Under the pieces are notes generated by a model. The model had not been told where the DNA came from. It ran no database searches and saw only the letters and a list, made by a program, of their open reading frames with translations. A stretch of DNA of 52,179 nucleotides from Prevotellaceae bacterium (lineage in GTDB: Bacteria > Bacteroidota > Bacteroidia > Bacteroidales > Bacteroidaceae), in contig JABZLB010000017.1 in the NCBI GenBank assembly GCA_015256945.1, forward strand, positions 1-52,179. The letters are read 5' to 3'. This document shows, in pieces, positions 35,312-44,047 of the stretch. Each line of letters starts with the position of its first letter. The first letter of the stretch is position 1. Made by a program: the position numbers and the translations under genes.

Positions 35312-35355
35312 AAAAACTTTTGTGAGCGAGGAAAGAAATATTGTAAAAAACAATA

Positions 35356-36690
35356 CTATGTGTCACTATATTTTATGATAAGTGCAGTATGGTCTGTATC
35401 AATGTTTAATCGATAGCGATCGTCTATTCTGTGACCTGCCAGCCATATGATATGGCCATCCATATCGGTTATAACAAGTTGTTCGCGTCTTTGTTTCGGA
35501 TTACACTTAATATCTTTCAAATAATTACTAACCAGCTTGGTACCTTTCATGCCAAATGGTGTAAAATGGTCTCCGGCTTTTACACGCCTTATCATAAGAG
35601 GAAAGCTTATTTTCTCTCCATTTACACATGCGGTTTCCTTTATTTTAGGTATATTGAAATCAGGTGTAACGTTATACTTCTCAAATCTGAACAGCTTATT
35701 GCCAACCTCATATTGCCCCTCTCCGGATACATCAATGGGACTAATGCCTGTCTCCCACTCCGTACGGTTTAATACCTGCAATACATTCCGGCTGATTACA
35801 ATTACATAGTCCGCACTATACCATGTTGATGTGCCTTCGTGGTAATTCAGCATTTCTGTTATCTGATTGCGGTTAAAACCTTTATCCGACAACAGTTTCC
35901 ATAAGAAAAGTGAAGGCGAGGCAAGTTGTTTTATCTTGTACCAGTCATATGTTTCAGGCCTTAGCAGACAATCTTCCCGGTCACGCTTAAAAGTATTATC
36001 AATAACACGACCTGCTTCTTCAAGGTGTCTGCTCATGCGAATCACGTGTTTTTTGAAAGACGTGTTGATGTTTTCGAGCAAAGGAATTACATTTAATCTT
36101 AGCTTGTTACGCTGTACATCAGCTATAAGGTTTGAACTGTCGGTAACATAATTCTGCCCTATCTGCTTCAGATAATCCAGTAAATCGTGTCGTGATACAG
36201 GCAACAGAGGTCGCAGAATAAACCCGTTTTGGGGTTTCATACCCAATAAACCGTCTAACCCCGTGCCTCTGGCAAGATGTAATAAAATCGTTTCAACCTG
36301 GTCATCCTCATGGTGTGCCACACAAATGCCACCGGCATTTATTTCCTTACGCATCTGTTCAAAAAAACGATAGCGCAAGTCTCTGGCAGCCATTTCTATT
36401 GAAACTTTATGTGATAAGGCATAATTAGCTGTATCAAAGCGAATAATATGTATAGGAATATTCAGCTTCTCGGCAAACTGCCTGCAAAAGTCTTCATCGC
36501 GGTTACTTTCAGAATCGCGTAACTGAAAGTTGCAATGGGCCGCCTGAATATGATAGCCAAGTTGTTGTAAAATGCAGGTAAGTGCTATACTATCCGCCCC
36601 ACCGGAGAGACCTGTCAGATAGGTTTCCCGTTTGTTCATCAAGTTATGCTTGCGAATATACTCTTCGATGCAACAGACGATATTCTGCAT
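35356..36690 (-). CDS. tilS: tRNA(Ile)-lysidine synthase
   Basis: 444 residues. PP-loop ATPase motif SGGADS at 29-34, followed by AAHCNFQLRDSESNRDE and VAHHEDDQVETILLHLARGTGLDGL, the TilS signature. The C-terminal TilS substrate-binding domain is present (RRVKAGDHFTPFGMKGTKLVSNYLKDIK). The enzyme converts C34 of tRNA-Ile2 to lysidine with ATP and lysine, allowing AUA decoding. It lies 37 bases after an RlmI-like methyltransferase gene in a unit of RNA-metabolism genes, on the minus strand. Confidence 0.96.
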   Translation of the reverse strand: MQNIVCCIEEYIRKHNLMNKRETYLTGLSGGADSIALTCILQQLGYHIQAAHCNFQLRDSESNRDEDFCRQFAEKLNIPIHIIRFDTANYALSHKVSIEMAARDLRYRFFEQMRKEINAGGICVAHHEDDQVETILLHLARGTGLDGLLGMKPQNGFILRPLLPVSRHDLLDYLKQIGQNYVTDSSNLIADVQRNKLRLNVIPLLENINTSFKKHVIRMSRHLEEAGRVIDNTFKRDREDCLLRPETYDWYKIKQLASPSLFLWKLLSDKGFNRNQITEMLNYHEGTSTWYSADYVIVISRNVLQVLNRTEWETGISPIDVSGEGQYEVGNKLFRFEKYNVTPDFNIPKIKETACVNGEKISFPLMIRRVKAGDHFTPFGMKGTKLVSNYLKDIKCNPKQRREQLVITDMDGHIIWLAGHRIDDRYRLNIDTDHTALIIKYSDT

Positions 36691-36727
36691 AGATTATTCA
36701 AAAATGTGCTGTTTCCCCGGCGTTGGC

Positions 36728-37909
36728 TTATTCAACATATAGCACCAGCCCCTTAAGGTATTCGCCTTCGGGGTGATAAATATTGACAGGATGGTCGGCA
36801 GGCTGATGAAGTTGGTGTAAAATGCGTACGTTTCTGCCCGCTTGTGCAGCAGCGGTAAACACAGCATTGCGGAAGTTATCCTTGCTAACAGCTTGCGAAC
36901 AACTGAACGTAAACAGTATGCCACCGGGCTTAATGCGTTGCATACCCTTTGTATTCAGCCTTGTGTAACCCTTTAGGGCATTGTGCAATGCCATACGGTG
37001 TTTGGCAAAAGCTGGCGGATCGAGAACAATTAAATCATATTTTTTATCGTTCTCATCAAGGTATTTAAAGGCGTCGTCGCAAAACGATTCATGACGATTA
37101 TCGCCGGGAAAGTTCATGTTTACATTGAGGTCGGTCAGCTCTATTGCCTTTGCACTGCTGTCAACTGAGTGTACCATCTTTGCCCCACCGCGCATAGCGT
37201 ATACCGAAAAGCCGCCTGTGTAGCAAAACATATTCAGTACACTTTTACCTTTTGCATAGTGTTCGAGCAGCGATCTGTTCTCACGCTGGTCAACAAAAAA
37301 GCCGGTTTTCTGCCCTTTAAGCCAGTCGACATGAAACTCCAGGCCGTTTTCGACAGCTGTATTATTGTCAGTACTTCCATAAATAAAGCCGTTTTCCTGC
37401 CCTAATTCGGCTTTAAACGGTAGTGTAGTTTCGCTTTTATAATAAACGTTTTGGATGCGATTGCCCATCACGTCCACAAGAGCCTTGCATATTTGCCCGC
37501 GGCAAACGTGCATGCCTACGCTATGAGCCTGCATAACTGCCGTCGAACCGTAGCAGTCAATAACCAGTCCGGGCAGACTGTCGCCTTCGCCATGTACCAG
37601 CCTGTACGTATTGTTATCTGTGCTGTTTGCTATGCCAATGCTCTCCCTAACTGCCAGAGCCTTCTCTATACGACCTTTCCAAAAGCCCTCATCGATGGTT
37701 GTATCCTCGAAACTTAACACCCTTACCGTTATGGTCCCTATCTGATAATGTCCGACGGCAATGCAATTACCTTCGGCTGTTATTACCCTTACGGTATCGC
37801 CTTCAGCAATGCCTTTGTCCATATGATGGACGGCACCTGAAAATATCCACGGGTGAAAGCGTTTCAGTGACTCGTCTTTCCGGTGTTTGAGATAAATATT
37901 TTTGTACAT
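36728..37909 (-). CDS. rlmI: RlmI-like class I SAM-dependent rRNA (cytosine) methyltransferase
   Basis: 393 residues. N-terminal PUA domain (KHRKDESLKRFHPWIFSGAVHHMDKG), a middle domain (YRLVHGEGDSLPGLVIDCYG) and a C-terminal Rossmann domain with motif I VLNMFCYTGGFSVYAMRGGA, DLIVLDPPAFAKHRMAL (motif IV) and FTFSCSQAV with a Ser-Cys pair like the catalytic cysteine of m5C methyltransferases. Family: RlmI/RlmK-type 23S rRNA methyltransferases. Specificity for C1962 is inferred from RlmI similarity. It follows the exonuclease gene by 24 bases and precedes tilS by 37 bases. Confidence 0.88.
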   Translation of the reverse strand: MYKNIYLKHRKDESLKRFHPWIFSGAVHHMDKGIAEGDTVRVITAEGNCIAVGHYQIGTITVRVLSFEDTTIDEGFWKGRIEKALAVRESIGIANSTDNNTYRLVHGEGDSLPGLVIDCYGSTAVMQAHSVGMHVCRGQICKALVDVMGNRIQNVYYKSETTLPFKAELGQENGFIYGSTDNNTAVENGLEFHVDWLKGQKTGFFVDQRENRSLLEHYAKGKSVLNMFCYTGGFSVYAMRGGAKMVHSVDSSAKAIELTDLNVNMNFPGDNRHESFCDDAFKYLDENDKKYDLIVLDPPAFAKHRMALHNALKGYTRLNTKGMQRIKPGGILFTFSCSQAVSKDNFRNAVFTAAAQAGRNVRILHQLHQPADHPVNIYHPEGEYLKGLVLYVE

Positions 37910-37933
37910 AAATTAGTTCTTTTCATGGTTATC

Positions 37934-38647
37934 TTAACCCTGCTGCATATTGCCATCTTCACCTTTTTTGTCAGACTTCCGTGTTGCTGCCGGCTGCTGT
38001 TCAGCGGCTGGTTGTGATGGCATTTCATCGTCATAAGCTGCAATTAACTTATAGTTACCTGTTTGCCTAAGCTCCTCAATTTTCTCGTATATCCTAATAC
38101 AGGCCCAGGCATCTATTGAGGCATACTGTTTCTGTTTGTCGTCAAGAATGGGCGATTCCCAGTTGGAGAGGCGCTGACGCTTGCTTATTTTCTGGTGAAA
38201 AAGGTTGGCGTATAGTTTTTGTAAGCTCATGTCCTCGATACCAATTTGTGGTACCATATCCTGCAATTCGATGAACCATCCCGGCGTAAATTCCGTACGG
38301 CTCTTCAGTCCGCGTAAATCATCGTGCCACGAAAGGCCTATTTTCTTTACCGTCCGGTCTTCAAGGAACCGTTTGATAGCAGGTGTTATTCCCGTCAAAT
38401 TGAGCCTGAAGAGGAAACAAGTGTCTCTGTTTGATGCCTGTAACAAGGCTACTTTGTGTTGTTCGCCACGGCGAAACGAAGGCTTTGTTTCAGTATCAAC
38501 GCCTACAATATCACCTGCAAGCAGATAGTTTACGGCCCTCTCGGCTTCGCCTTCAGTCATAATGGTGATAATGCGCCCTGGAAACGTTACCGTCGGAAGG
38601 GCTTTTATATCTTTTTTGTTGAACTTACTATAAATTGTATCGTACAT
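37934..38647 (-). CDS. DEDD-type 3'-5' exonuclease (RNase D/WRN exonuclease-like)
   Basis: 237 residues from the ATG at 38647; the TTG at 38653 was not chosen. The exonuclease motifs are visible: Exo I VGVDTETKPSF (Asp-x-Glu), Exo II KIGLSWHDDLRGLKS (with conserved Asp), and Exo III YASIDAWACIRIYEKI (Tyr-x3-Asp, DEDDy type). The C-terminal ~25 residues are low-complexity (QPAAEQQPAATRKSDKKGED). No HRDC domain is present, unlike classic RNase D. Probably processes structured RNA or DNA ends. First gene of the exonuclease-rlmI-tilS unit. Confidence 0.88.
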   Translation of the reverse strand: MYDTIYSKFNKKDIKALPTVTFPGRIITIMTEGEAERAVNYLLAGDIVGVDTETKPSFRRGEQHKVALLQASNRDTCFLFRLNLTGITPAIKRFLEDRTVKKIGLSWHDDLRGLKSRTEFTPGWFIELQDMVPQIGIEDMSLQKLYANLFHQKISKRQRLSNWESPILDDKQKQYASIDAWACIRIYEKIEELRQTGNYKLIAAYDDEMPSQPAAEQQPAATRKSDKKGEDGNMQQG

Positions 38648-38667
38648 TATCAATGTATTGTTATATG

Positions 38668-38675
38668 CAAAAGTA
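38668..38675 (-). promoter_or_regulatory. -7 box of exonuclease-rlmI-tilS unit (TACTTTTG)
   Basis: Minus-strand TACTTTTG fits TAnnTTTG, 20 bases before the ATG at 38647. Confidence 0.55.
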
Positions 38676-38810
38676 TAAAAAAGTTATGATATATGAGGAG
38701 GCATAACTTATTTTCTTCGCACAAACAATAAATAATAGTTTTACATCAATAAGGGCGTTATGTATGCCGTTATATGGCACAACCCGTTTTGCATTACACT
38801 TTTAAGTTCA

Positions 38811-38899
38811 TTGTACGGCGGCCGTCAGCTGCGTGTACGCCGACCGCCGAACAACGTGTATGACGACCGTCGCACGCGTTGCTGGCGGCCGCCGTACAA
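38811..38899 (-). repeat. 89-bp palindromic intergenic repeat, copy B
   Basis: Begins TTGTACGGCGGCCGTCAGC and ends with a near-complement, GCTGGCGGCCGCCGTACAA, so the outer 19-base arms pair with a single mismatch. Exactly 89 bases; its reverse complement aligns without gaps to copy C. It lies between the divergent exonuclease and ftsK promoters. Two shadow frames (38760-38960 and the minus-strand 38808-39008) cover it but are not genes. Nothing else is recognisable in 38900-39099. Confidence 0.88.
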
Positions 38900-39099
38900 C
38901 AACGTGGCCTACATAATGTATCGGGCTTTGCATAGTAATGGAGTAAGCGTTATGATGTAAACTGCTATTCATTACCATACAATAAGAAAATAAGAAGGCT
39001 GTTTGCATTGATATTTATCAATATTCAGGAAGTGTTCGACCATGGTTTTACTAAATTATTTTAAATGTAATGCGTAATATGAAAAGATATAAATTTTAC

Positions 39100-39130
39100 T
39101 TTGCATTTACGATGAAATCACGTACTTTTG
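39100..39130 (+). promoter_or_regulatory. ftsK promoter (TTTG - 19 bases - TACTTTTG)
   Basis: TTTG at 39100-39103 and TACTTTTG at 39123-39130 have ideal 19-base spacing. The -7 box covers a TTG at 39128 that could be mistaken for a start codon, which argues for the ATG at 39152 as the real start. Confidence 0.8.
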
Positions 39131-39151
39131 CAGAAGTATAAACATGATAAT

Positions 39152-41650
39152 ATGGCAAGAAAAAAAACTGGACGCAGCACAAAATCATTCAGTGAGGCGG
39201 TAGGTTTCCGAAATAAATACCACAGCGATACCACAGACTTCTTCTTAGGCTTTTTTCTTTTGGCGGTAGCCGTTTACTTTATAATAGCCATGGTGAGCTA
39301 TTTAACTACCGGACAGGCCGACCAAAGCACGTTGGAGAATATGCGTCCCGGCGAAATACTTAACACAAACCATGAGTTTACCAACTATTGTGGCTCGGCA
39401 GGTGCGCTACTCTCCTATTATCTTATTACGCAGAATTTTGGTGTTCCGGCATTCATAGTTCCGTTTTTCATTACGCTTGTTTCGCTTAAGCTGATGAAAG
39501 CCTATTCAGTTAATCTGCTGAAATGGTTTTTCGGGTTAGCCGTTATCATGGTATGGTCGTCAATTACCTTTGCTAAATTTCTCACACCTGTGATGGGTGC
39601 CCTCATCTTTAACCCTGGTGGCGAACACGGATTATTTTGTGTTCAACATATCGAAAACGTGATAGGGCCTCCCGGATTAACCGCAATTCTGCTGCTTTCG
39701 GCCATTGCCTTTTTAACGTTTCTGGGGGTAGAAACCATAGAACTGATAAGGAAAGCCCTGAATCCGGTAAAGTATATTACGGGCAAGGTGAAGTTTACGG
39801 TGACGGATCAGCAGGCAGAAGGCACCAGTAAAGAAGATATTGGTGACGATATTTCACAGAACATTGACGACGGTTTGGCGGACGAGGTAACGCCACAGGG
39901 GGATGAACAGGATGAGGATAAGGCTGACGAAGAACCCGCTGTCGTTGATTTGACTGATTTTTCACAAGGTCAAATCTCCGGGAAAAAACAGCAGCCGGCC
40001 AGTATACAGCCTGATATTGTAGCACCTGTGGCCATTGTCGATGATGAAAATAAGCTGAAAGTTGAAACACAAAAAACAGAAGAACCGGCTACTTCAAATA
40101 TATCTTCGGGCAACATCAATCTCAATGTCCCGTTTAATCCCTGGACACCATTCGAGAAATACCGTTTTCCTTCGTTCGATTTGCTGAAGAAATACGATTC
40201 GAAACCCGTCATCGATATGGAAGAAATCAAAGCCAATAATGCCCGTATCGTTGAAGTGTTGAATAGTTTCGGCGTAAGAATAAGCAAGATAAATGCCACG
40301 GTAGGTCCAACGATCACATTGTATGAAATTACTCCTGCCGAAGGTGTGAGAATTAGTAGAATACGTGGTTTGGAGGCCGATATTGCCTTAAGCTTGTCGG
40401 CTTTGGGCATTCGTATCATTGCTCCTATACCAGGAAAGGGAACTATTGGTATAGAAGTGCCGAACCAAAAGCCTCAAATTGTGTCGATGGAAAGCGCTTT
40501 GAATACAAAGAAATTCCAGTCGACGAAGATGGCTTTGCCTATGGCACTGGGTAAAACCATTACTAATGAAGTGTTCATGGTTGACTTAGCCAAGCTGCCT
40601 CACTTGCTTGTAGCAGGTGCAACAGGTCAGGGAAAGTCGGTGGGACTGAACGCAATCATCACCTCTTTGCTTTATAAGAAGCATCCTAATGAGCTGAAAT
40701 TCGTACTCGTTGACCCGAAAAAGGTTGAGTTCAGCATCTATAACAAGATTGCTCCACACTATATGGCAGCCCTCCCTGAGAACGAAGACGAACCCATTAT
40801 CACCGATGTTCAGAAGGTTGTACGCACGTTAAATTCGTTGTGTAAGTTGATGGACCATCGCTATGACCTGTTAAAGCGCGCACAGGTTAAGAAGATTGAT
40901 GAATACAATGACAAGTATATTCATCACAAATTAAGGCTTACCGACGGTCATGAATATATGCCTTACATTGTGGTTATTATTGACGAGTTTGGCGACTTAA
41001 TCATGACGGCAGGTAAAGAAATAGAGCTTCCCATAGCCCGTATTGCACAACTTGCGCGCGCTGTGGGCATACACATGATTATTGCAACCCAGCGACCTAC
41101 GACGAAAATTATTACAGGTAACATAAAAGCCAATTTCCCGGGCAGGATGGCATTTCGTGTAGCTTCACAGATTGACTCGCGAACTATCCTCGATCGTACC
41201 GGAGCTGACCAGCTTGTAGGCCGTGGCGATATGCTCTTCCTGTCGGGAGGTGAGCCGGTTCGTGTACAGTGTGCCTTTATCGATACGCCCGAAATTGAAG
41301 GGGTGAACGATTATATTGCTAATCAACCAGGACCTGTTGACCCTGTGGAACTGCCGGAACCAGATGAAAACACTGGTGGAACGGATGGCGCAATAGCCAC
41401 AGATGCCCGGAACCTCGACCCATATTTTGATGAGGCTGCCCACGCTGTTGTTATATCCCAGCAGGGTTCAACCAGTATGATTCAGCGCAGATTCTCGATT
41501 GGATACAACCGTGCCGGCCGACTAATGGACCAGTTAGAGGCTGCAGGTATTGTAGGACCTGCTCAGGGTTCCAAGCCACGCGATGTGCTTATTCAGGACG
41601 AAAACAGCCTGAATGTAACATTAATGCAAATTCATGGCGGTGCAGCCTGA
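39152..41650 (+). CDS. ftsK: FtsK/SpoIIIE family DNA translocase
   Basis: 832 residues from the ATG at 39152. Four N-terminal membrane helices (e.g. DFFLGFFLLAVAVYFIIAMV; LLKWFFGLAVIMVWSSITFA) are followed by an acidic linker (~residues 215-265), the alpha/beta motor domains with Walker A GATGQGKS (489-496) and Walker B VVIIDEFGDL, and a C-terminal winged-helix gamma domain (STSMIQRRFSIGYNRAGRLMDQLE) that reads KOPS-type orienting sites. It pumps chromosome DNA through the division septum and activates XerCD at dif. Slightly short linker compared with E. coli FtsK is normal for the phylum. A LolA-like gene follows 49 bases later. Confidence 0.96.
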   Translation: MARKKTGRSTKSFSEAVGFRNKYHSDTTDFFLGFFLLAVAVYFIIAMVSYLTTGQADQSTLENMRPGEILNTNHEFTNYCGSAGALLSYYLITQNFGVPAFIVPFFITLVSLKLMKAYSVNLLKWFFGLAVIMVWSSITFAKFLTPVMGALIFNPGGEHGLFCVQHIENVIGPPGLTAILLLSAIAFLTFLGVETIELIRKALNPVKYITGKVKFTVTDQQAEGTSKEDIGDDISQNIDDGLADEVTPQGDEQDEDKADEEPAVVDLTDFSQGQISGKKQQPASIQPDIVAPVAIVDDENKLKVETQKTEEPATSNISSGNINLNVPFNPWTPFEKYRFPSFDLLKKYDSKPVIDMEEIKANNARIVEVLNSFGVRISKINATVGPTITLYEITPAEGVRISRIRGLEADIALSLSALGIRIIAPIPGKGTIGIEVPNQKPQIVSMESALNTKKFQSTKMALPMALGKTITNEVFMVDLAKLPHLLVAGATGQGKSVGLNAIITSLLYKKHPNELKFVLVDPKKVEFSIYNKIAPHYMAALPENEDEPIITDVQKVVRTLNSLCKLMDHRYDLLKRAQVKKIDEYNDKYIHHKLRLTDGHEYMPYIVVIIDEFGDLIMTAGKEIELPIARIAQLARAVGIHMIIATQRPTTKIITGNIKANFPGRMAFRVASQIDSRTILDRTGADQLVGRGDMLFLSGGEPVRVQCAFIDTPEIEGVNDYIANQPGPVDPVELPEPDENTGGTDGAIATDARNLDPYFDEAAHAVVISQQGSTSMIQRRFSIGYNRAGRLMDQLEAAGIVGPAQGSKPRDVLIQDENSLNVTLMQIHGGAA

Positions 41651-41699
41651 CGGATGAATCGCCAGATTAATAATTGAAAATGAATCTAAATTCAAGGAT

Positions 41700-42308
41700 A
41701 TGAAAAAGTTATTTCTGTTAAGTTTAATGCTAATCAGCACCCTTTGCCTGTCTGCTCAGGATGCGGTTCTGGCCCGTAAAATATTAGATAAAACCGCAGC
41801 TGTGGTTGGAAGAGCTGGCGGAGCTTCAGCCTCGTTTAGCATATCAAATGCCAAAATTGGTTCCAAGGCCGGTACAATAGCCATTAAAGGCACAAAGTTT
41901 CATGCGCGTACGCCCAAGGCTATCGTCTGGTTTGATGGTAAAACACAATGGAGTTATCTGAAATTAACGAACGAAGTAAACATATCTACCCCCACAGAAG
42001 CCAAGCGAATGAGCATGAACCCCTACACGTTTATTACCATGTACAAGAACGGGTACAACCTCGGTGTAAACAAAAAAGGCAAGAATTATGTGGTTCATAT
42101 GACGGCAGAGAATACAAAACGAAGCGTACAGGAGGTGTATATTACGATTGATAAAAGCAGCTATACGCCAAGTTTGATCAGGATGCGACAGGGTAATGAG
42201 TGGACGAATATTTCGGTTTCAAACTTCAAGGCCAGGGATATGCCTGATAGTGAATTTAGTTTTAATGTCAAAGATTTTCCCAAAGCAGACGTGATTGACT
42301 TAAGATAA
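41700..42308 (+). CDS. LolA-like outer-membrane lipoprotein carrier protein
   Basis: 202 residues, signal peptide KKLFLLSLMLISTLCLSAQ. The LolA/LolB-like half-barrel pattern is seen: GGASASFSISN, GTIAIKGTKFHARTPKAIVWFDGKTQWSY, then ISTPTEAKRMSMNPYTFITMYKNGYN. The family shuttles lipoproteins through the periplasm; in Bacteroidales a LolA-like gene commonly sits directly after ftsK. Sequence is too divergent from E. coli LolA to claim full equivalence. A DUF5687 gene follows after 24 bases. Confidence 0.82.
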   Translation: MKKLFLLSLMLISTLCLSAQDAVLARKILDKTAAVVGRAGGASASFSISNAKIGSKAGTIAIKGTKFHARTPKAIVWFDGKTQWSYLKLTNEVNISTPTEAKRMSMNPYTFITMYKNGYNLGVNKKGKNYVVHMTAENTKRSVQEVYITIDKSSYTPSLIRMRQGNEWTNISVSNFKARDMPDSEFSFNVKDFPKADVIDLR

Positions 42309-42332
42309 TAAGCCGCATTATATCCATTAACG

Positions 42333-43838
42333 ATGACAAAACTGACCTTTCTACAACTTTTTCGGATATTAAAGCATCACAGAAATCTATCAGAAAAGCG
42401 GTCGCCTATATTTGAATCGAACAAGGCTGCCAAATGGATGGTGGGCATTATGTCCTCTACTGTTGTGATTTATCTGGTAATGTTTGCCATTGTTTTTGCA
42501 TTGGATGCCAATGCTTCCCACAGGTTTACGGCTATGGAATATATGGTAGCGCAGATGCCTTTAGTTCTTATAGCCGACTTTTTAGCGCGTCTCATGTTTC
42601 AGCAAACACCGTCACAGCTTGTCAAACCTTACATACTTCTTCCTGTTCCACGATATGTCTGTATTGACAGTTTTATCTTAACCTCGCTTCTTAGCTGGGG
42701 TAACCTGCTGTGGTTTATTATGTTTGTGCCCTTTGTTCTGATGTCGGTATGTTTCAGTTATGGTTTGCTTACTTCTGTTTCATTCCTTATTCTGGCTTAC
42801 CTCATTATATTATGCAGCAGTCAGTTTTATTTAATTTGTCGCACTTTATTCAACAATAATATTATCTGGTGGACGCTTCCCATAGGTACATTTCTGGCTA
42901 TTTTCCTCCCATGGATATTGAGAGGGTATACTGCATTCTTGCGTTTTTATGCTCCGGTAGCGACGGGAATTGAACACGGTAACATCATACCCCATTTGGG
43001 AATACTGGCTGTTTTGGCCGTGTTGATAATTATAAATCGCAGGCTCCAGTATGCCAGTGTATGGCAGGAACTGGGTAAACAGAAAGTAACGAAATTGAAA
43101 AGGGTAAGCGAATTTTCCCTTTTCAACCGTTTTGATGAGGTTGGCGAATACCTGAAATTGGAAATAAAGCTGTTGATGCGCAACAAAAATCCACGCAAAA
43201 CATTCTTATTTGCTATTGTTCTTGTGTTGTTAATCAGTATGATTATCGCATTTACCTCAGTATATGACAGCCAGTTTATGACCAACTTCTGGTGTTTTTA
43301 TTGCTTCGCTATCTTTGGTGGAATGCTGCTGATAAAGGCAATGTCGTATGAGGCTAATTATATAGAAACGCTGTTTATACACAAGGAAAACATCCTGAAA
43401 CTGCTTAGAGCAAAGTATTATTTTTTCTGTATGCTCCTGTTGATACCCTTTGTTTTGATGCTCCCCATGGTTTTTATGGGTAAATGGAACATCGCAATGC
43501 TGATAGCATATGGTGTGTTTACGGCAGGCAGTCAATACTGTCTGATTATGCAAATGGCAGTATATAACAAGCAAAAAATAGCATTAAACGAAAAGATTGT
43601 GGGTAAAGGAGGTATCGAAAACAGCTATATGCAGATTCTTACTGAGGCGATTGCCTTCTTCTTACCATTGGCCATTATACAACCATTGGAAATTATTGCC
43701 GGCAAATACATTGCATGGGGCACCATGTTTACGACAGGTGTTATATTTATTGTCACGCATAAGTTGTGGCTTAATAATATTTACCGTCGCATGATGAAAC
43801 GCAAATATAAGAATTTAGAGGCTTTTATCAACTCCTGA
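42333..43838 (+). CDS. DUF5687 multi-spanning membrane protein (ABC-2-type permease-like)
   Basis: 501 residues with about ten to twelve hydrophobic helices, e.g. WMVGIMSSTVVIYLVMFAIVFAL, FLFAIVLVLLISMIIAFTSVY, IAFFLPLAIIQPLEIIAG. The pattern, with a soluble loop KLEIKLLMRNKNPRKT before a helix, fits DUF5687, described as probable ABC exporter permeases in Bacteroidetes. The usual partner ATPase gene is not adjacent here; the nearest is at 46126-46770, on the opposite strand and with its own permease. Last gene of the ftsK unit; the next gene converges from the right. Confidence 0.75.
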   Translation: MTKLTFLQLFRILKHHRNLSEKRSPIFESNKAAKWMVGIMSSTVVIYLVMFAIVFALDANASHRFTAMEYMVAQMPLVLIADFLARLMFQQTPSQLVKPYILLPVPRYVCIDSFILTSLLSWGNLLWFIMFVPFVLMSVCFSYGLLTSVSFLILAYLIILCSSQFYLICRTLFNNNIIWWTLPIGTFLAIFLPWILRGYTAFLRFYAPVATGIEHGNIIPHLGILAVLAVLIIINRRLQYASVWQELGKQKVTKLKRVSEFSLFNRFDEVGEYLKLEIKLLMRNKNPRKTFLFAIVLVLLISMIIAFTSVYDSQFMTNFWCFYCFAIFGGMLLIKAMSYEANYIETLFIHKENILKLLRAKYYFFCMLLLIPFVLMLPMVFMGKWNIAMLIAYGVFTAGSQYCLIMQMAVYNKQKIALNEKIVGKGGIENSYMQILTEAIAFFLPLAIIQPLEIIAGKYIAWGTMFTTGVIFIVTHKLWLNNIYRRMMKRKYKNLEAFINS

Positions 43839-43846
43839 ATAAAGAC

Positions 43847-44002
43847 CTAAGCCATATATTTACAATACAAAAGTACCAGCATGCCTATAATAACCAGCAA
43901 GGCAATGGTTTTGATTAGGCAGCTTGTTACTTTTTTAACAACAATGATTCCTGCAACAAGAGCAATCAGTACAAATAGATAATATACAAAGTTATTGTCC
44001 AT
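43847..44002 (-). CDS. 51-residue two-helix membrane protein
   Basis: A short frame on the minus strand, ATG at 44002 and TAG at 43847-43849. It encodes two hydrophobic helices (VYYLFVLIALVAGIIVV and LIKTIALLVIIGMLVLLYC) separated by a basic loop KKVTSC. It lies 45 bases after the RluA-type gene on the same strand, so it is probably the last gene of that operon. Helical amphipathicity and start/stop fit are good, but there is no recognised family. The gap between the flanking genes otherwise holds nothing else. Confidence 0.6.
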   Translation of the reverse strand: MDNNFVYYLFVLIALVAGIIVVKKVTSCLIKTIALLVIIGMLVLLYCKYMA

Positions 44003-44047
44003 ATTGGTAAATATCAATAGCGTTTTGAGAACGTGTTAATAAAATAA

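Noticed and set aside
38760..39008. Open frames on both strands across the 89-bp repeat at 38811-38899
   Set aside because: They exist only because the GC-rich repeat lacks stop codons; no start context or similarity, and they cross the promoter region.
39128..39151. TTG start for ftsK
   Set aside because: It falls inside the -7 box of the promoter; ATG at 39152 begins the expected MARKK sequence.
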